A program made the position numbers and the translations under genes. Positions 19,070-29,379 of a stretch of DNA of 64,000 nucleotides are shown here, one piece after another. A model generated the notes under the pieces. That model was not told the DNA's origin and made no database searches. It saw only the letters and a list, made by a program, of their open reading frames with translations. This DNA is from Planotetraspora kaengkrachanensis (GTDB lineage: Bacteria > Actinomycetota > Actinomycetes > Streptosporangiales > Streptosporangiaceae). Each line of letters opens with the position of its first letter. Positions within the stretch are counted from its first letter, which is position 1. The stretch spans positions 34,008-98,007 of the forward strand of contig NZ_BONV01000048.1 in NCBI RefSeq assembly GCF_016862895.1, in the 5' to 3' direction.

Positions 19070-20832
19070 GCCTCCTGCAGGGTCTGCTCGGCAGGGCTCG
19101 TACGGCCCATACGCTCCGCGTCGAGTCCGGACAGTTTGTGGCCCTTGGCGAAGAACCGCATCCGGGCCGCCAGCGACATCAGCGGCTTCGTGAAGAGGAA
19201 GACGACCACGACGTCGATCAGCGTGGTCAGCCCCATCGCGAACGCGAATCCGGCGACGTCGCCCACCGCGAGGGCGAAGAGCACGATCGCGGCGATGAAC
19301 ATGACCGCGTCCGCCACCAGGATCGTGCGCCGGGCGCGCCGCCAGGCGACCTCGACGGCCGAGCGCAGAGTGCGGTGGCCCTCCTTGATCTCGTCACGTA
19401 TTCGTTCGAAGTAGACGATGAACGAGTCCGCCGTGATACCGATCGAGACCACCAAGCCGATGATGTGCGGCAGCGACAGGCGGAATCCCGCGTTGTGACT
19501 CAGCAGCACCACCGTGGAGTAGGTGACCGCCGTGGCCACCGCGAGGCTGGCCACACCGATCAGGCCGAGGCCGCGGTAGTAGAGCAGCAGGTAGAGCACG
19601 ACCACGAGCAGTCCGATGCCGCCCGAGATCAGGCCGCCGCGCAGCTGGTCCTGTCCCAGTGTCGAGGAGACCGACACGACCTGGCTCTGCTTGAACTTCA
19701 GCGGTAGCGCGCCGTACTTGAGCTGGTCGGCGAGAGCGGTGGAGCTCACCTGGGTGAAGTTGCCGGAGATCCGGGCGCTTCCACCGGGGATCGCCTCTTC
19801 GATCGTCGGTGCCACGATCACGACACCGTCGAGCACGTTCGCCAGCTGGTTGCGCGGCGGCGTGAGAGTGGTGATCCGCCGGGTGATGTCGGCGAACTGC
19901 GACGCGCCCTTGGACTTGAACGTGATGTTGACGATCCACTCGCCGGTCGTGGAGTCGGTGCCCGCCTGGGCGCCGCTGACCTCGGTGCCCTGCACGGCCG
20001 CCTTGTCCAGGATGTAGCGCGCCGAGCCGTCGTCGCTGCAGGCGACGATCTGCTTGTTCGGGTCGTCCTGAACGCCCTGGCCCTTGTTCTTGGCGGTGCA
20101 GTCGATGTCGCGGAACTGCGTCAACAGCGCCGGGTCGATGCCGCTGGTGTCCTGCCCGGCCAGCGGATCCTCGGTGGCACCCGGGCTCGGCGGAGGCGGC
20201 GTCGGCGTGGCTTCGGCCTTCGCCCCGCTCTTCGCCTTGTCGTCGCCCTTGGCCTTGTCGGCCTTCGCCCCGCCCTTGGGATCAGCGGAGGCGGACGGCG
20301 AGGGAGCGGCGAGGGCCGAGGACAACGCCCTGCCCGCGGGAGTCCCGCTGGCGTTGGGAGTCGGCGTCGCGCCGCCGCTGGGCGTGGCGCTCGGAGCGCC
20401 CGAGCCGCTGGGTGTGGGAGCCGCCGTCGGCATCTGAACCGGCTGGTTCGTCGCCGCGGCCACCGCGAGCACCTGGCGCATCCGCAGCTCGGCGGTCGTG
20501 GACACGAGCCCGAGCGCCTCCTGCTGGCCGACTCCCGGGATCTGGATCACGATGTTGTCGTTCGCCCTCGCGACCTGGGCATCGGCGATGCCGTTGCCGT
20601 TCACGCGCGCCCGGATGATGTTGACGGCCTGGTCGATGCTCTCCGATGGCGGCGGCTTCCCATCGAGGGTCACCGGCGACAACGTCACCGTGGTCCCACC
20701 GGCCAGGTCGAGGCCGAACTTGGGGACGAACGCCTTCTGCAGGGCGATCGTCGCGCCCATGGCGAGAATGATCGCCAGAAGTACCAGGAGCGTGCGTCCC
20801 GGCTTGATCTGGCTACTGGTCGGTGGGGCCAC
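19066..20832 (-). CDS. secD: protein translocase subunit SecD
   Basis: 588 residues. It has an N-terminal membrane helix, the family motif FGLDLAGGTTVTL, a first periplasmic domain with RVNGNGIADAQVAR and QIPGV, and a C-terminal group of helices (GLISGGIGLLVVVLYLLLYYRGLG; HIIGLVVSIGITADSFIVYFERIRDE). Between about residues 130 and 225 there is a P/T/S/A/K-rich low-complexity insertion (PTPSGSGAP..., KADKAKGDDKAKSG...), probably a flexible loop on the outside; such inserts occur in actinobacterial SecD. The order yajC-secD-secF is the normal operon. Confidence 0.96.
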   Translation of the reverse strand: MAPPTSSQIKPGRTLLVLLAIILAMGATIALQKAFVPKFGLDLAGGTTVTLSPVTLDGKPPPSESIDQAVNIIRARVNGNGIADAQVARANDNIVIQIPGVGQQEALGLVSTTAELRMRQVLAVAAATNQPVQMPTAAPTPSGSGAPSATPSGGATPTPNASGTPAGRALSSALAAPSPSASADPKGGAKADKAKGDDKAKSGAKAEATPTPPPPSPGATEDPLAGQDTSGIDPALLTQFRDIDCTAKNKGQGVQDDPNKQIVACSDDGSARYILDKAAVQGTEVSGAQAGTDSTTGEWIVNITFKSKGASQFADITRRITTLTPPRNQLANVLDGVVIVAPTIEEAIPGGSARISGNFTQVSSTALADQLKYGALPLKFKQSQVVSVSSTLGQDQLRGGLISGGIGLLVVVLYLLLYYRGLGLIGVASLAVATAVTYSTVVLLSHNAGFRLSLPHIIGLVVSIGITADSFIVYFERIRDEIKEGHRTLRSAVEVAWRRARRTILVADAVMFIAAIVLFALAVGDVAGFAFAMGLTTLIDVVVVFLFTKPLMSLAARMRFFAKGHKLSGLDAERMGRTSPAEQTLQEA

Positions 20833-20875
20833 TGGTGGTCAGTTCTTTCGTCAATAGGGTGTGCGATCAGCCTAC

Positions 20876-21232
20876 TCAGGACTGCTTGCTACTCGAATCA
20901 TCGTCGCCCGCCGTCGTGTCGGGGGTGTCGTCGACTGAGCCCGTCTCCTCCTCAGAGGTTCCCTCCGCGGGCGGGACGACACGGCCGATCGCCGCCTTGA
21001 CCCACCGGGTCTCGACACCGGGCGCGATCTCCAGGATGACATCGTCGTCCTTGAGCGCCGACACGGTGCCGAACAGCCCGGTCGTCGTCATGACGCGGCT
21101 GCCGGGGACCAGGTTGTTCTGCATCTGGACCTGCTCCTGCTGCCGCTTTCGCTGCGGACGGATCAGCAGGAAGTAGAAGACCACTACCAGCAAGATCAGC
21201 GGCAGAAACGTCCCAAGCGGGTTGCTACCCAC
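20876..21232 (-). CDS. yajC: preprotein translocase subunit YajC
   Basis: Small accessory protein of SecDF. The GTG at 21230-21232 gives 118 residues starting MGSNPLGTFLPLILLVVVFYFLL, one membrane helix directly followed by the family signature RPQRKRQQE and a conserved V-x-G-SRVMTTTGLFGTV segment. The C-terminal ~35 residues are acidic (EEETGSVDD...GDDDSS). A GGAAGG site is 8 nt before this GTG; the longer open frame to 21385 has no such support. It is first in the yajC-secD-secF-apt run. Confidence 0.93.
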   Translation of the reverse strand: MGSNPLGTFLPLILLVVVFYFLLIRPQRKRQQEQVQMQNNLVPGSRVMTTTGLFGTVSALKDDDVILEIAPGVETRWVKAAIGRVVPPAEGTSEEETGSVDDTPDTTAGDDDSSSKQS

Positions 21233-21538
21233 GGAGCCACCCTTCCTTACGTGATTAACCGGCCTGACGCCGGAGGTTTGATGCGCATTGCCACGTGGCC
21301 GCCGCGACGCTACACGGGTCGGCGTAAGCGGCCAGTCAAGCCACGCAGTGTATGCGAGCCGTTCTTGACCCGGCAACGAGCACACGTTCCGGCTCGCGGG
21401 AAAGTTCCTGTTTCATAGCCTTCGAAACCGATTCGTAATCGCACTCACCCCACACGTCACAGTTGTGCGACTTTTCCCCGAAGTTTTTCCTTTCATTTTC
21501 CTTCGCGTACGGCTCACGCCACCCCCGCGCCGGGGCGT
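21233..21538. other. intergenic region between ruvB and yajC
   Basis: About 306 bp without a gene. It must hold the yajC promoter and the ruvB 3' end. The stretch 21405-21520 is clearly less GC-rich than the surroundings, with several T-runs (TTTTTCC, TTTTCC). A short CCGG-x-CCGG hairpin lies near 21262. I see no convincing -10/-35 pair, riboswitch or copy of the 53-bp repeat family. Confidence 0.5.
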
Positions 21539-22588
21539 CTACGCCTCGTCGAACAGTCCGGAAAAGACGGACGCGCCGAAAGCGTCAGGAGGAGGAGTCA
21601 GACCGAGGTGAGCCCAGGCCGACGCCGTCGCGACTCGGCCTCGCGGAGTGCGGGCGATCAGGCCCTGCCGTACCAGGAAGGGCTCGGCCACGACCTCGAC
21701 GGTCTCGGGCTCCTCCCCCACCGCGACGGCGAGGGTCGACAGGCCCACGGGTCCGCCCCCGAACTTCCTGAGCAGCACGCCGAGAACCGCCCGGTCGAGC
21801 CGGTCCAGCCCTTCCGCGTCGACCTCGTAAAGATTCAGTGCGGCGGAGGCTATCTCTCGGGTGACGACACCCTCGGCGCGCACCTCCGAGAAGTCCCTGA
21901 CCCTTCTGAGCAGCCGGTTCGCGATCCGAGGCGTGCCCCGGGACCGCCGGGCGATCTCATGGGCGCCCTCCTCCGGCAGGCCCACCGACAACAGGCGCGC
22001 CGACCGGTGGAGGACCTGCTCAAGCTCGCTCGCGTCGTAGAAGTCCATGTGCGCGGTGAACCCGAACCGGTCGCGCAGCGGGGCCGGCAGCAGGCCCGCG
22101 CGGGTCGTCGCCCCCACGAGTGTGAACGGCGCGATGTCCAGCGGGATCGAGGTCGCCCCCGGCCCCTTGCCGACCACGATGTCGACCCGGAAGTCCTCCA
22201 TGGCGAGGTAGAGCATCTCCTCCGCGGGCCTGGCCATCCGGTGGATCTCGTCGATGAACAGGACCTCGCCCTCGGACAGGGTCGACAGGATCGCGGCGAG
22301 ATCGCCCGCGCGCTCGAGCGCGGGACCGGAGGTCACCCGGAGCGGCGCGCCGAGCTCCGCCGCGATGATCATCGCGAGCGTGGTCTTCCCGAGGCCGGGC
22401 CCCCCGCTCATCAGCACGTGGTCAGGCGGGCGATTGCGGCGAACGGCGCTTTCCAGCACGAGCGACAGCTGCTCGCGGACCCGCGCCTGGCCGATGAACT
22501 CGTCGAGACGCTTGGGCCGCAGCGCGGCCTCCAGCGACTGCTCGTCGTTGTCCGGCTCGGGTGACACGAGATCACGTTCGAAGCTCAT
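21539..22588 (-). CDS. ruvB: Holliday junction branch migration helicase RuvB
   Basis: AAA+ motor of the RuvAB branch-migration complex. 349 residues: family opening [12 protein letters not shown], Walker [12 protein letters not shown], Walker [13 protein letters not shown], sensor [12 protein letters not shown], and the C-terminal winged helix ([16 protein letters not shown]). It follows ruvA with a 34-bp gap; together with ruvC upstream this is the standard ruvC-ruvA-ruvB order. Confidence 0.97.
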   Translation of the reverse strand: MSFERDLVSPEPDNDEQSLEAALRPKRLDEFIGQARVREQLSLVLESAVRRNRPPDHVLMSGGPGLGKTTLAMIIAAELGAPLRVTSGPALERAGDLAAILSTLSEGEVLFIDEIHRMARPAEEMLYLAMEDFRVDIVVGKGPGATSIPLDIAPFTLVGATTRAGLLPAPLRDRFGFTAHMDFYDASELEQVLHRSARLLSVGLPEEGAHEIARRSRGTPRIANRLLRRVRDFSEVRAEGVVTREIASAALNLYEVDAEGLDRLDRAVLGVLLRKFGGGPVGLSTLAVAVGEEPETVEVVAEPFLVRQGLIARTPRGRVATASAWAHLGLTPPPDAFGASVFSGLFDEA

Positions 22589-22622
22589 CCACGCCCCCGG
22601 GTCGCGAGTCTCATGGCCGGCC

Positions 22623-23243
22623 TCATCGGACGCTCAGCGCGCGCAGCGCCGCCTTGAGCAGCACCGCGACCTGCGGCGTGCGGCCCGCCGCCACCTCCGC
22701 GTCCGCCTCTGCGCCGACGACGGCGACCGCCTCGTCCGCGTCCTTGGCCGAGTAGCCCAGCCCGACCAGGCCGGAGTGGACCTGCTCGCGCCACGCCGGC
22801 TGCCTGGCCTTGCCATTCAGGGCGGCGGCGACCGTCTCGTCGGGGGTGCCGAGCTTGTCCTTCAGCTCCAGCACGATGCGCTGGGCGCCCTTCTGCCCGA
22901 TGCCGGGGACCATCGTCAGCGCCTTGAGGTCGGCGCCGGCCACGGCTACCCGCAGCGCGTTCGGGGTGTGCACGGCCAGCATCGCGAGAGCGATGCGCGG
23001 CCCCACGCCGCTGGCCGTCTGCAGCAGTTCGAACACGACCCGCTCGTCGTCGGTGGCGAAGCCGTACAGCGTGAGCGACTCCTCCCGCACGACGAGGGCC
23101 GTCGCGAGCCTGGCGGTCTCGCCCACGCGCAGGGTGGCGAGCGTGCCGGGTGTGCAGTGCACCAGGACGCCCACCCCGCCGACCTCGATGACGGCGGCGT
23201 CCGGCGCGACGGCGGTCACCTCCCCCGCCACGGATGCGATCAT
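22623..23243 (-). CDS. ruvA: Holliday junction DNA-binding protein RuvA
   Basis: Binds four-way junctions and loads RuvB. 206 residues: domain I opening [30 protein letters not shown], the two helix-hairpin-helix motifs ([13 protein letters not shown] and [13 protein letters not shown]), an acidic-containing flexible linker near 135-150, and the C-terminal RuvB-contact domain ([18 protein letters not shown]). Its ATG begins the family motif. A 196-bp gap separates it from ruvC; nothing identifiable lies in that gap. Confidence 0.96.
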   Translation of the reverse strand: MIASVAGEVTAVAPDAAVIEVGGVGVLVHCTPGTLATLRVGETARLATALVVREESLTLYGFATDDERVVFELLQTASGVGPRIALAMLAVHTPNALRVAVAGADLKALTMVPGIGQKGAQRIVLELKDKLGTPDETVAAALNGKARQPAWREQVHSGLVGLGYSAKDADEAVAVVGAEADAEVAAGRTPQVAVLLKAALRALSVR

Positions 23244-23439
23244 TCGCCCGTCCCCTCCCCGTTCCTGACGGAACGGTCACGACGCCGTGCCGCCGGCCCG
23301 CCGGCGTGAACGTCACCGCCTGCCACCCGCCTGGAACGCGATCTCCGCTGCGGAAGCCCCGGCAGGCCACGTCCGCGAGCCGCACCCAGTCCTATCAGAG
23401 CCCGCAGACAGAGTGCCGCCCCCACCGCGGATCGGACGC

Positions 23440-24042
23440 TCACGGTCCGGTCCCTTCGCCGGTACGGCCGGCGGGCGAATGCCGGTAGCCCGCGGCCAGC
23501 GCGACCGCGGTGGTGCCGCGCGACCGGGCGAGCGCCTCGGCCAGCCGGTTCTGGACTCCGCCTCGCCACACGTGGCAGATGGCCAGCGCGAGGGCGTCGG
23601 CGGCGTCCGCGGGCTTCGGCATCGCGTCGAGCCGCAGGAGCCGGGTGACCATCGCGCCCACCTGCTTCTTGTCGGCGTTGCCGTTCCCCGTGATGGCGGC
23701 CTTGACCTCGCTGGGGGTGTGCAGGGCGACCGGAAGCCCCCTGCGGGCGGCGCACACGATGGCGACGGCGGAGGCCTGGGCTGTGCCCATGACGGTGCGG
23801 ACGTTGTGCTGGGCGAACACCCTCTCGACGGCCACCGCGTCGGGCTTGATCTCGTCGAGCCACCGCTCGAGCCCGGCCTCGATCGCCACCAGGCGGGAGC
23901 CGATGTCGTCCTCGGCGGGGGTGCGCACCACCCCGACCCCGATGAGATCGAGAGGGGCGCCGGGGCGGCCGCGCACCGCGCCGACGCCGCATCGCGTCAG
24001 CCCGGGGTCGACCCCCAGCACGCGCAGCTCTGGCATCCGCAC
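23440..24042 (-). CDS. ruvC: crossover junction endodeoxyribonuclease RuvC
   Basis: Resolves Holliday junctions. RNase-H-fold nuclease of ~200 residues with the four acidic active-site residues visible in context: D in [13 protein letters not shown] in [13 protein letters not shown], and D/D in [15 protein letters not shown]. The GTG at 24040-24042 is chosen because GGAGG lies 7 nt before it (protein [14 protein letters not shown]). The ATG two codons later is 13 nt from the site. The C-terminal ~25 residues ([19 protein letters not shown]...) are a non-conserved tail. Confidence 0.95.
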   Translation of the reverse strand: MRMPELRVLGVDPGLTRCGVGAVRGRPGAPLDLIGVGVVRTPAEDDIGSRLVAIEAGLERWLDEIKPDAVAVERVFAQHNVRTVMGTAQASAVAIVCAARRGLPVALHTPSEVKAAITGNGNADKKQVGAMVTRLLRLDAMPKPADAADALALAICHVWRGGVQNRLAEALARSRGTTAVALAAGYRHSPAGRTGEGTGP

Positions 24043-24142
24043 CGGCAGGCCTCCCTGGTCCGCTCGCCCAGCGGCGCCCAGGGAACCGCCGAACATCTGT
24101 TCGGCACCGAACTCTACCGTGATCGGCTCGACTTCGCTCGCG

Positions 24143-25318
24143 TCAGAAGTAGTCGATCATGTACGCGGCGCAGTTGAACGCGGCGTCCAGCGCGTCGTCG
24201 GTCTCGGGAGTCCCTCCGGAGAGTAGGCCCGTACGCCGGAGGGTGGCCGTGGGGACGCCGGCGAACAGGGCCGACATGCCGCCGATCGTGAATCGGGGCA
24301 CCGTGCCCGAACCCGCGGCGGACCCGGCGGAAGCCGTACCGGATCCGGAGGCGACCTCCAGGCGCCAGGTGCCCGAGTTGGCGGGACGCTGCGGGTCGTC
24401 GACCTCGATCGCCACGTCTACCGTCACCCCTGCGGGGAAGCCGCGCTGTCCGACGGCGGCGGGCAGATCGATGAGGCGGTGCATCCAGCGCGCCTGCCTG
24501 ACCTCGTCGGACTGCCGCTCGCGGAGCATCCACAGAACCGGGTCGTGGGGCGCCACGGGGGCCTTGACCGACGTGGCGATGGACGAGGCGGTGCCGACGA
24601 GCGACCACAGGGCGCGCGCCGTGGCCTCGGAGCCTGCGACGAGGTTGTCGACCTCGATGTCCCCGGAGTCCCAGCGGTAGATCACGTACCCGTCGTCGGC
24701 CAGGTAGCAGAAGTCGTCATCGTCGCCGAGCCACAGGCGCCACGTGGGCTCGTCCCAGCCGAGCGGGCCGCTGGCGCGGGTGGAGGCGTAGACGCGCTCC
24801 AGCACCGCCATGAGTTCCGGCGCGTCGTCCGCGCCCATGCGGCGCAACTTCACGGCCTTCGAAGCGCCGTCCCCGAGGCCGCGCAGCGCCTCAGCGGGCA
24901 GGACGGCCGTCAGCAGCGCCCCCGCGTGCTCCCAGCCCAGGCTCCGGTAGATCGGCGTGGTGGCCGGATAGAGCGCGGACGTGACGTGCCCGAGTTCGCC
25001 GCACCGGTCGATCACCGCCGACATGAGCGTGCGGCCCACGCCGCGTCCTCGGTCCTCCGGAGCGACGGTCACGCCGGCGATGCCCCCCATGGACAGCGCC
25101 CGCCCGTGCCACCACTGGGTGAAGCGGTTGATCCGCGCCGTGCCGGTCAGCCGGGAGCCTTCGAAGGAGCCCAGGTAGGACCCTTCGGGCAGGATCTCGA
25201 AGCGTTTGCGCCACGTCTCCACGTCTCCCGGGGAGAGCGGGCCGAAGGCGCGCTTACGGTTGTCGAGCACGGCGTCGAGATCATCGGCCGTCAGGTCGCG
25301 AATGTCCACGAACGACAA
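24143..25318 (-). CDS. GNAT N-acetyltransferase, Eis-like
   Basis: A 391-residue acetyltransferase of the Eis type. The N-terminal GNAT domain has the acetyl-CoA motif [18 protein letters not shown] (about residues 83-100) and [18 protein letters not shown] second, degenerate GNAT domain and a sterol-carrier-like C-terminal domain follow. It ends in AAYMIDYF, matching the C-terminal Tyr/Phe carboxylate that Eis enzymes use in catalysis. Mycobacterial Eis acetylates aminoglycosides and protein lysines; the substrate here is unknown. It is in the ruvC-yebC interval, with gaps of 100 bp to ruvC and 47 bp to yebC on the same strand. Confidence 0.88.
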   Translation of the reverse strand: MSFVDIRDLTADDLDAVLDNRKRAFGPLSPGDVETWRKRFEILPEGSYLGSFEGSRLTGTARINRFTQWWHGRALSMGGIAGVTVAPEDRGRGVGRTLMSAVIDRCGELGHVTSALYPATTPIYRSLGWEHAGALLTAVLPAEALRGLGDGASKAVKLRRMGADDAPELMAVLERVYASTRASGPLGWDEPTWRLWLGDDDDFCYLADDGYVIYRWDSGDIEVDNLVAGSEATARALWSLVGTASSIATSVKAPVAPHDPVLWMLRERQSDEVRQARWMHRLIDLPAAVGQRGFPAGVTVDVAIEVDDPQRPANSGTWRLEVASGSGTASAGSAAGSGTVPRFTIGGMSALFAGVPTATLRRTGLLSGGTPETDDALDAAFNCAAYMIDYF

Positions 25319-25365
25319 AACTAGGCCGCCCGCGGCCGCACACGCGACCTGTTTTCCGCCCGGCG

Positions 25366-26121
25366 CTAGTCCTCGTCCAGCTTCTCCATGATCTCGTCGC
25401 TGACGTCGAAGTTGCCCCAGACGTTCTGGACGTCGTCGCTGTCCTCGAGCGCGTCGATGAGGCGGAAGACCTTGCGGGCGCCCTCCTCGTCGAGCGGGAC
25501 GTTCATCGTGGGCACGAAGCTCGCCTCGGCCGACTCATAGTCGATCCCGGCGTCCTGCAGGGCCTTGCGGACCGGGATGAGGTCGGTCGCCTCGGAGACG
25601 ACCTCGAAGTTGTCGCCGAGGTCGTTGACCTCCTCCGCCCCCGCGTCCAGGACGGCCATGAGCACGTCGTCCTCGGTCAGCGAGGCCCGCGGGACGATTA
25701 CGACGCCCTTGCGGTTGAACATGTACGAGACGGAGCCGGGGTCCGCGAGGGAGCCGCCGTTGCGGGTGAGGGCCACCCGGACCTCCGACGCCGCGCGGTT
25801 GCGGTTGTCGGTCAGACACTCGATCAGGATGGCGACGCCGCCGGGGGCGTAGCCCTCGTACATGATGGTCTGCCAGTCGGCTCCGCCCGCCTCGAGACCA
25901 CCGCCGCGCTTACGCGCGCGCTCGATGTTGTCGATGGGGACGGAGTTCTTCCGCGCCTTGGTGATCGCGTCGTACAGGGTCGGGTTGCCGTCCGGATCGG
26001 GACCGCCGGTCCTGGCCGCGACCTCGATGTTCTTGATGAGCTTGGCGAAGAGCTTGCCGCGCTTGGAGTCGAGCGCCGCCTTCTTGTGCTTCGTCGTCGC
26101 CCATTTGGAGTGGCCGGACAT
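25366..26121 (-). CDS. YebC/PmpR family transcriptional regulator
   Basis: 251 residues with the hallmark opening [35 protein letters not shown] and the rest of the YebC fold ([19 protein letters not shown]; the acidic C-terminus). YebC proteins act as regulators, and some relieve ribosome stalling at proline runs; both are known from relatives and neither can be distinguished here. It follows pdxT by 3 bases and precedes the Eis-like and ruv genes, the conserved pdxT-yebC-ruvC order. Confidence 0.95.
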   Translation of the reverse strand: MSGHSKWATTKHKKAALDSKRGKLFAKLIKNIEVAARTGGPDPDGNPTLYDAITKARKNSVPIDNIERARKRGGGLEAGGADWQTIMYEGYAPGGVAILIECLTDNRNRAASEVRVALTRNGGSLADPGSVSYMFNRKGVVIVPRASLTEDDVLMAVLDAGAEEVNDLGDNFEVVSEATDLIPVRKALQDAGIDYESAEASFVPTMNVPLDEEGARKVFRLIDALEDSDDVQNVWGNFDVSDEIMEKLDED

Positions 26122-26124
26122 CGC

Positions 26125-26736
26125 CTAGAGCTCCCTCACCATTTCGACAAAATACGAATGAACCCGCGCATCTCCGGTCAGCTCCGGGTGGAAGGACGTC
26201 GCGAGCAGAGGTCCCTGTCGGACCGCGACGATCCTATCCCCAGCTTCGCTCACCGCATCCCCTGGTCGAGCGCGGCCCAGCACGTCGACCTCCGGGCCGA
26301 CGGACTCGACCCAGGGCGCGCGGATGAAAACGGCTCGCATCGGACCCCGCGCGGCGAAGTCCAGATCGGCCTCGAAGGAGTCGACCTGGCGGCCGAACGC
26401 GTTGCGCCGGACGACCATGTCGATGCCGCCCAAAGTCTGCTGCCCCTCGATCCCGCCCTCGATGCGGTCGGCCAGCATGATCATGCCGGCGCAGGAGCCG
26501 TAGGCGGGCATGCCCTCCTTGATCCGCAACCGGAGCGGCTCGAGGAGCTCGAAGGCGGTCGCGAGCTTCCACATCGTCGTGGACTCTCCACCCGGTATGA
26601 CCAGCGCGTCCACCGCGTCGAGCTCTTCCTGGCGGCGGACGGGCGTCGCGCCGGCGCCCGACGCCTCCAACGCGCGGACGTGCTCACGCACGTCGCCCTG
26701 GAGGGCGAGCACACCGATCTTCGGCGCAGAGGTCAC
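26125..26736 (-). CDS. pdxT: pyridoxal 5'-phosphate synthase glutaminase subunit PdxT
   Basis: Supplies ammonia to PdxS for vitamin B6 (PLP) synthesis. 203 residues, class I glutaminase: [13 protein letters not shown] opening, IPGGESTTM, the nucleophile cysteine in [10 protein letters not shown], and the His-Glu pair in SFHPELTGD near residue 182. Its partner pdxS is on the same strand but separated by a marR gene and a short repeat element. Confidence 0.96.
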   Translation of the reverse strand: MTSAPKIGVLALQGDVREHVRALEASGAGATPVRRQEELDAVDALVIPGGESTTMWKLATAFELLEPLRLRIKEGMPAYGSCAGMIMLADRIEGGIEGQQTLGGIDMVVRRNAFGRQVDSFEADLDFAARGPMRAVFIRAPWVESVGPEVDVLGRARPGDAVSEAGDRIVAVRQGPLLATSFHPELTGDARVHSYFVEMVREL

Positions 26737-26815
26737 GGCATTCCCTTCATTCTGTGGCCGATTCAGCGTATGACCACGCGGGGTCGCGCCCCAAACCGGC
26801 GACTTTCGCGGGTCG

Positions 26816-27241
26816 TCAGCCGCGGCCGAGCTTGGCCAGCGCGGGCAGGGCCGCGCTGATGGCGCGACGCTCGTCCGCGTTGAGCCGGTCCAGCTGCCGG
26901 GTCAGGTAGGCGATCCTCGCGTGCCGTACGGCATGCAGGCGGGACCGGCCCTCGCTGGTCAGCTCGACCGTGCGGACGCGGGCGTCGGAGGCGTCCGTGC
27001 CCCGGGCGACCAGGCCCGCGTCCTCGAGCCGGTTGATCTGGACGGTCATGGTGGGCAGCTGCACGCCGTGCTCCTCGGCCAGCTCGGACATGCGCCGTGG
27101 AGGGCCTTCGAGGGAACCGAGGACGGAGTACTGCTGGGCGGTCACCGGCTGTCCCGCCGTCGTGCGGCGGAGCAGCATCACGAGGTGACGCAACTCGCGC
27201 GACAGGCTCCCCGCCAACTGTCCCGTGTCGTCCGTCGTCAC
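26816..27241 (-). CDS. MarR family transcriptional regulator
   Basis: 141 residues with a winged-helix core: helix-turn-helix in [30 protein letters not shown] and the wing [17 protein letters not shown]. It lies between pdxS and pdxT on the same strand, an insertion into a pair usually adjacent in actinobacteria. Whether it regulates B6 synthesis or is a passenger is open; no palindromic operator is evident near it apart from the 53-bp-family hairpin upstream. Confidence 0.9.
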   Translation of the reverse strand: MTTDDTGQLAGSLSRELRHLVMLLRRTTAGQPVTAQQYSVLGSLEGPPRRMSELAEEHGVQLPTMTVQINRLEDAGLVARGTDASDARVRTVELTSEGRSRLHAVRHARIAYLTRQLDRLNADERRAISAALPALAKLGRG

Positions 27242-27276
27242 ACCCCAGACCCTAGCCCAGCTCCCCCACCTCAGCG

Positions 27277-27328
27277 GTGATCACGCGGCCCTGCGGTGAT
27301 CATGCACGGGAGATCCGTGCATGATCAC
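27277..27328. repeat. minimal facing-box element D after pdxS
   Basis: One forward box (27296-27306) and one reverse box (27318-27328), both exact, forming a perfect hairpin with 14-base arms (27296-27309 and 27315-27328) and a 5-base loop. A further near-box GTGATCACGC lies at 27277. The reverse box is 13 bases after the pdxS stop, in pdxS sense. The element lies between pdxS and marR and may act as a terminator or processing hairpin. Confidence 0.85.
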
Positions 27329-27341
27329 ACCCAGGGTGCGT

Positions 27342-28253
27342 TCACCAGCCGCGCTCGGCCAGGCGGTGCGGGACGGGGATGTCGTCCACGTTGATGCCCA
27401 CCATGGGCTCGCCGAGGCCCCGCGAGACCTTCGCGATGACATCGGGGTCGTCGAAGAACGTGGTGGCCTTCACGATCGCCGCCGCCCGCTTGGCCGGGTC
27501 GCCCGACTTGAAGATGCCGGAGCCGACGAAGACGCCCTCCGCGCCGAGCTGCATCATCATCGCGGCGTCCGCCGGCGTCGCGATCCCGCCGGCGGTGAAC
27601 AGCACGACCGGCAGCTTGCCGGCCTTGGCCACCTCGGCGACCAGCTCGTACGGCGCCTGCAGCTCCTTGGCCGCGACGTAGAGCTCGTCCTCGGGCAGGG
27701 AGCTCAGCCGCTTGAGCTCGCCGCGGATCTGCCGCATGTGGGTGGTCGCGTTGGAGACGTCGCCGGTGCCCGCCTCACCCTTGGACCGGATCATCGCGGC
27801 ACCCTCGGTGATGCGGCGCAGGGCCTCTCCGAGGTTCGTCGCGCCACACACGAAGGGCACCGTGAACTGCCACTTGTCGATGTGGTTGGTGTAGTCGGCG
27901 GGCGTCAGGACCTCGGACTCGTCGACGTAGTCGACCCCGAGCGCCTGGAGCACCTGGGCCTCGACGAAGTGGCCGATCCGCGCCTTGGCCATCACCGGGA
28001 TCGACACCGCGCCGATGATGCCCTCGATCATGTCGGGGTCGCTCATCCGCGACACGCCGCCCTGGGCGCGGATGTCGGCGGGCACGCGCTCGAGCGCCAT
28101 GACCGCCACCGCTCCGGCGTCCTCAGCGATCTTGGCCTGCTCGGGGGTGACGACATCCATGATGACCCCGCCCTTGAGCATCTCCGCCATTCCGCGCTTC
28201 ACGCGGGCGGTACCGACGGCGGACTCGTTGACTTCGGGGGTGCTGCTGGACAC
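27342..28253 (-). CDS. pdxS: pyridoxal 5'-phosphate synthase lyase subunit PdxS
   Basis: Builds PLP from ribose 5-phosphate, glyceraldehyde 3-phosphate and ammonia from PdxT. 303 residues: [45 protein letters not shown] is the family signature region, with the catalytic lysines in MAKARIGHF and [19 protein letters not shown] nearby. Full length with the conserved C-terminus HRLAERGW. It is transcribed towards marR and pdxT. Confidence 0.97.
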   Translation of the reverse strand: MSSSTPEVNESAVGTARVKRGMAEMLKGGVIMDVVTPEQAKIAEDAGAVAVMALERVPADIRAQGGVSRMSDPDMIEGIIGAVSIPVMAKARIGHFVEAQVLQALGVDYVDESEVLTPADYTNHIDKWQFTVPFVCGATNLGEALRRITEGAAMIRSKGEAGTGDVSNATTHMRQIRGELKRLSSLPEDELYVAAKELQAPYELVAEVAKAGKLPVVLFTAGGIATPADAAMMMQLGAEGVFVGSGIFKSGDPAKRAAAIVKATTFFDDPDVIAKVSRGLGEPMVGINVDDIPVPHRLAERGW

Positions 28254-28371
28254 GGTGCTACCTCACGTCGGCGGGCCTACGATTGTCACCTCCATCGTAG
28301 GTCCTGGCCGGTCCATCCCCTTACGTTCCACTCTGTCAGGTTTGATCGCGAACTTTGTACCAGTTGCACGA

Positions 28372-29379
28372 TCACGGGGAGACCGGCTTCTTCGACGCCA
28401 GCACGACCCACACCTGCCCCCGGGAGAACGGCATCGGCTCGCCGTCGGCCGTCGTGTAGGTGGTGCCCCCCTCCTCCGAGGACCGCGACCACGACACGTC
28501 GTACGCCTTGCCGTCCCGCAACACGACGCCCTTGCCCTTGCCCACCGTGTGAACGAGGGGCGTGTAGCTGCCGTGGAAGTCGTGGAACTGCGAGCGGTCG
28601 GTCTTGACCCACTGGACCACGATCGTGGGCGCGCCCTGCTGGCCGCCCTCCGCCGCCATGTCCTTGGCCCCGTCCTGCGCGATGAGCCACCGCTTCTGCG
28701 ACGCCGACCAGGTGAACGTGAACCGGGCCGCCGGATACTTCACGCTGAAGGACTTCTTGGCGGTCCCCCCCTCGGGGGCCTCGTCGGAGAACGTGAAGCC
28801 GACATCCTGCGCCTTGCTCGCCTTCGACGCCTTGGCCAGCAGCTTCTTCGGGCTCGCGAAGAGGTTGTACGGCGCGACCCGGCCCGACACGCGCGAGTAG
28901 GCCGAGGGCACGGCGCTGTCGGAGACGTCGTAGAGCGACGCCTGCTGGACGAAGGGGATCATCCTGGTCTGCACGCCGGAGTAGCCGAGCGCGGGCTTGC
29001 CGAACATCGGCAGGATGTGCAGGTCGGAGATGCGTGCGCTGCGGACCGGGCCCACCTGCGCGGGAAGCTTCGACGAGAAGATCGCCATCAGCCGGGTCAG
29101 GCCGCCCTCCACCTGCTCGACGTAGACGATGTCGGCGCTGCGCAGCCCCATCTGCGGCTTCCCCGCAGGCGTGTTCTCGATCTTCACCGCGAGCACCGGC
29201 TTGAGCGCGGAGCCTTCACGCCCGGTGAACGGATGCTCGGACGGCGGCGTGGGGGATGGAGACGGAGACGGCGACGAGGTCGCCGCCAGCGGCTGTTTGG
29301 CGGGCTCGTCGTCCGACGAACACCCCGCTCCCGCCAGTACTACCCCCAGGGCAAGGGTGAAGCCCGTCACTGCCCGCAT
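28372..29379 (-). CDS. DUF3048 domain-containing lipoprotein (YerB-like)
   Basis: 335 residues. The N-terminal signal sequence ends in LAGAGCSSDD, a lipobox-like motif with C20 as the probable lipidated residue, followed by an S/P-rich spacer. The rest is the DUF3048 domain: LAVKIENTPAGKPQMGLRSADIVYVEQVEGGLTRLMAIF, VGPVRSARISDLHIL, GYSGVQTR and, near the end, VVQWVKTD and FSRGQVWVV. The family is extracytoplasmic and of unknown function. A degenerate copy of the 53-bp-family box overlaps its stop codon. Confidence 0.9.
   Translation of the reverse strand: MRAVTGFTLALGVVLAGAGCSSDDEPAKQPLAATSSPSPSPSPTPPSEHPFTGREGSALKPVLAVKIENTPAGKPQMGLRSADIVYVEQVEGGLTRLMAIFSSKLPAQVGPVRSARISDLHILPMFGKPALGYSGVQTRMIPFVQQASLYDVSDSAVPSAYSRVSGRVAPYNLFASPKKLLAKASKASKAQDVGFTFSDEAPEGGTAKKSFSVKYPAARFTFTWSASQKRWLIAQDGAKDMAAEGGQQGAPTIVVQWVKTDRSQFHDFHGSYTPLVHTVGKGKGVVLRDGKAYDVSWSRSSEEGGTTYTTADGEPMPFSRGQVWVVLASKKPVSP

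Noticed and set aside
26475..26490. TGATCATGCC in pdxT as a repeat box
   Set aside because: Coding sequence (GMIML segment), incomplete box and no copy at 53 bp.
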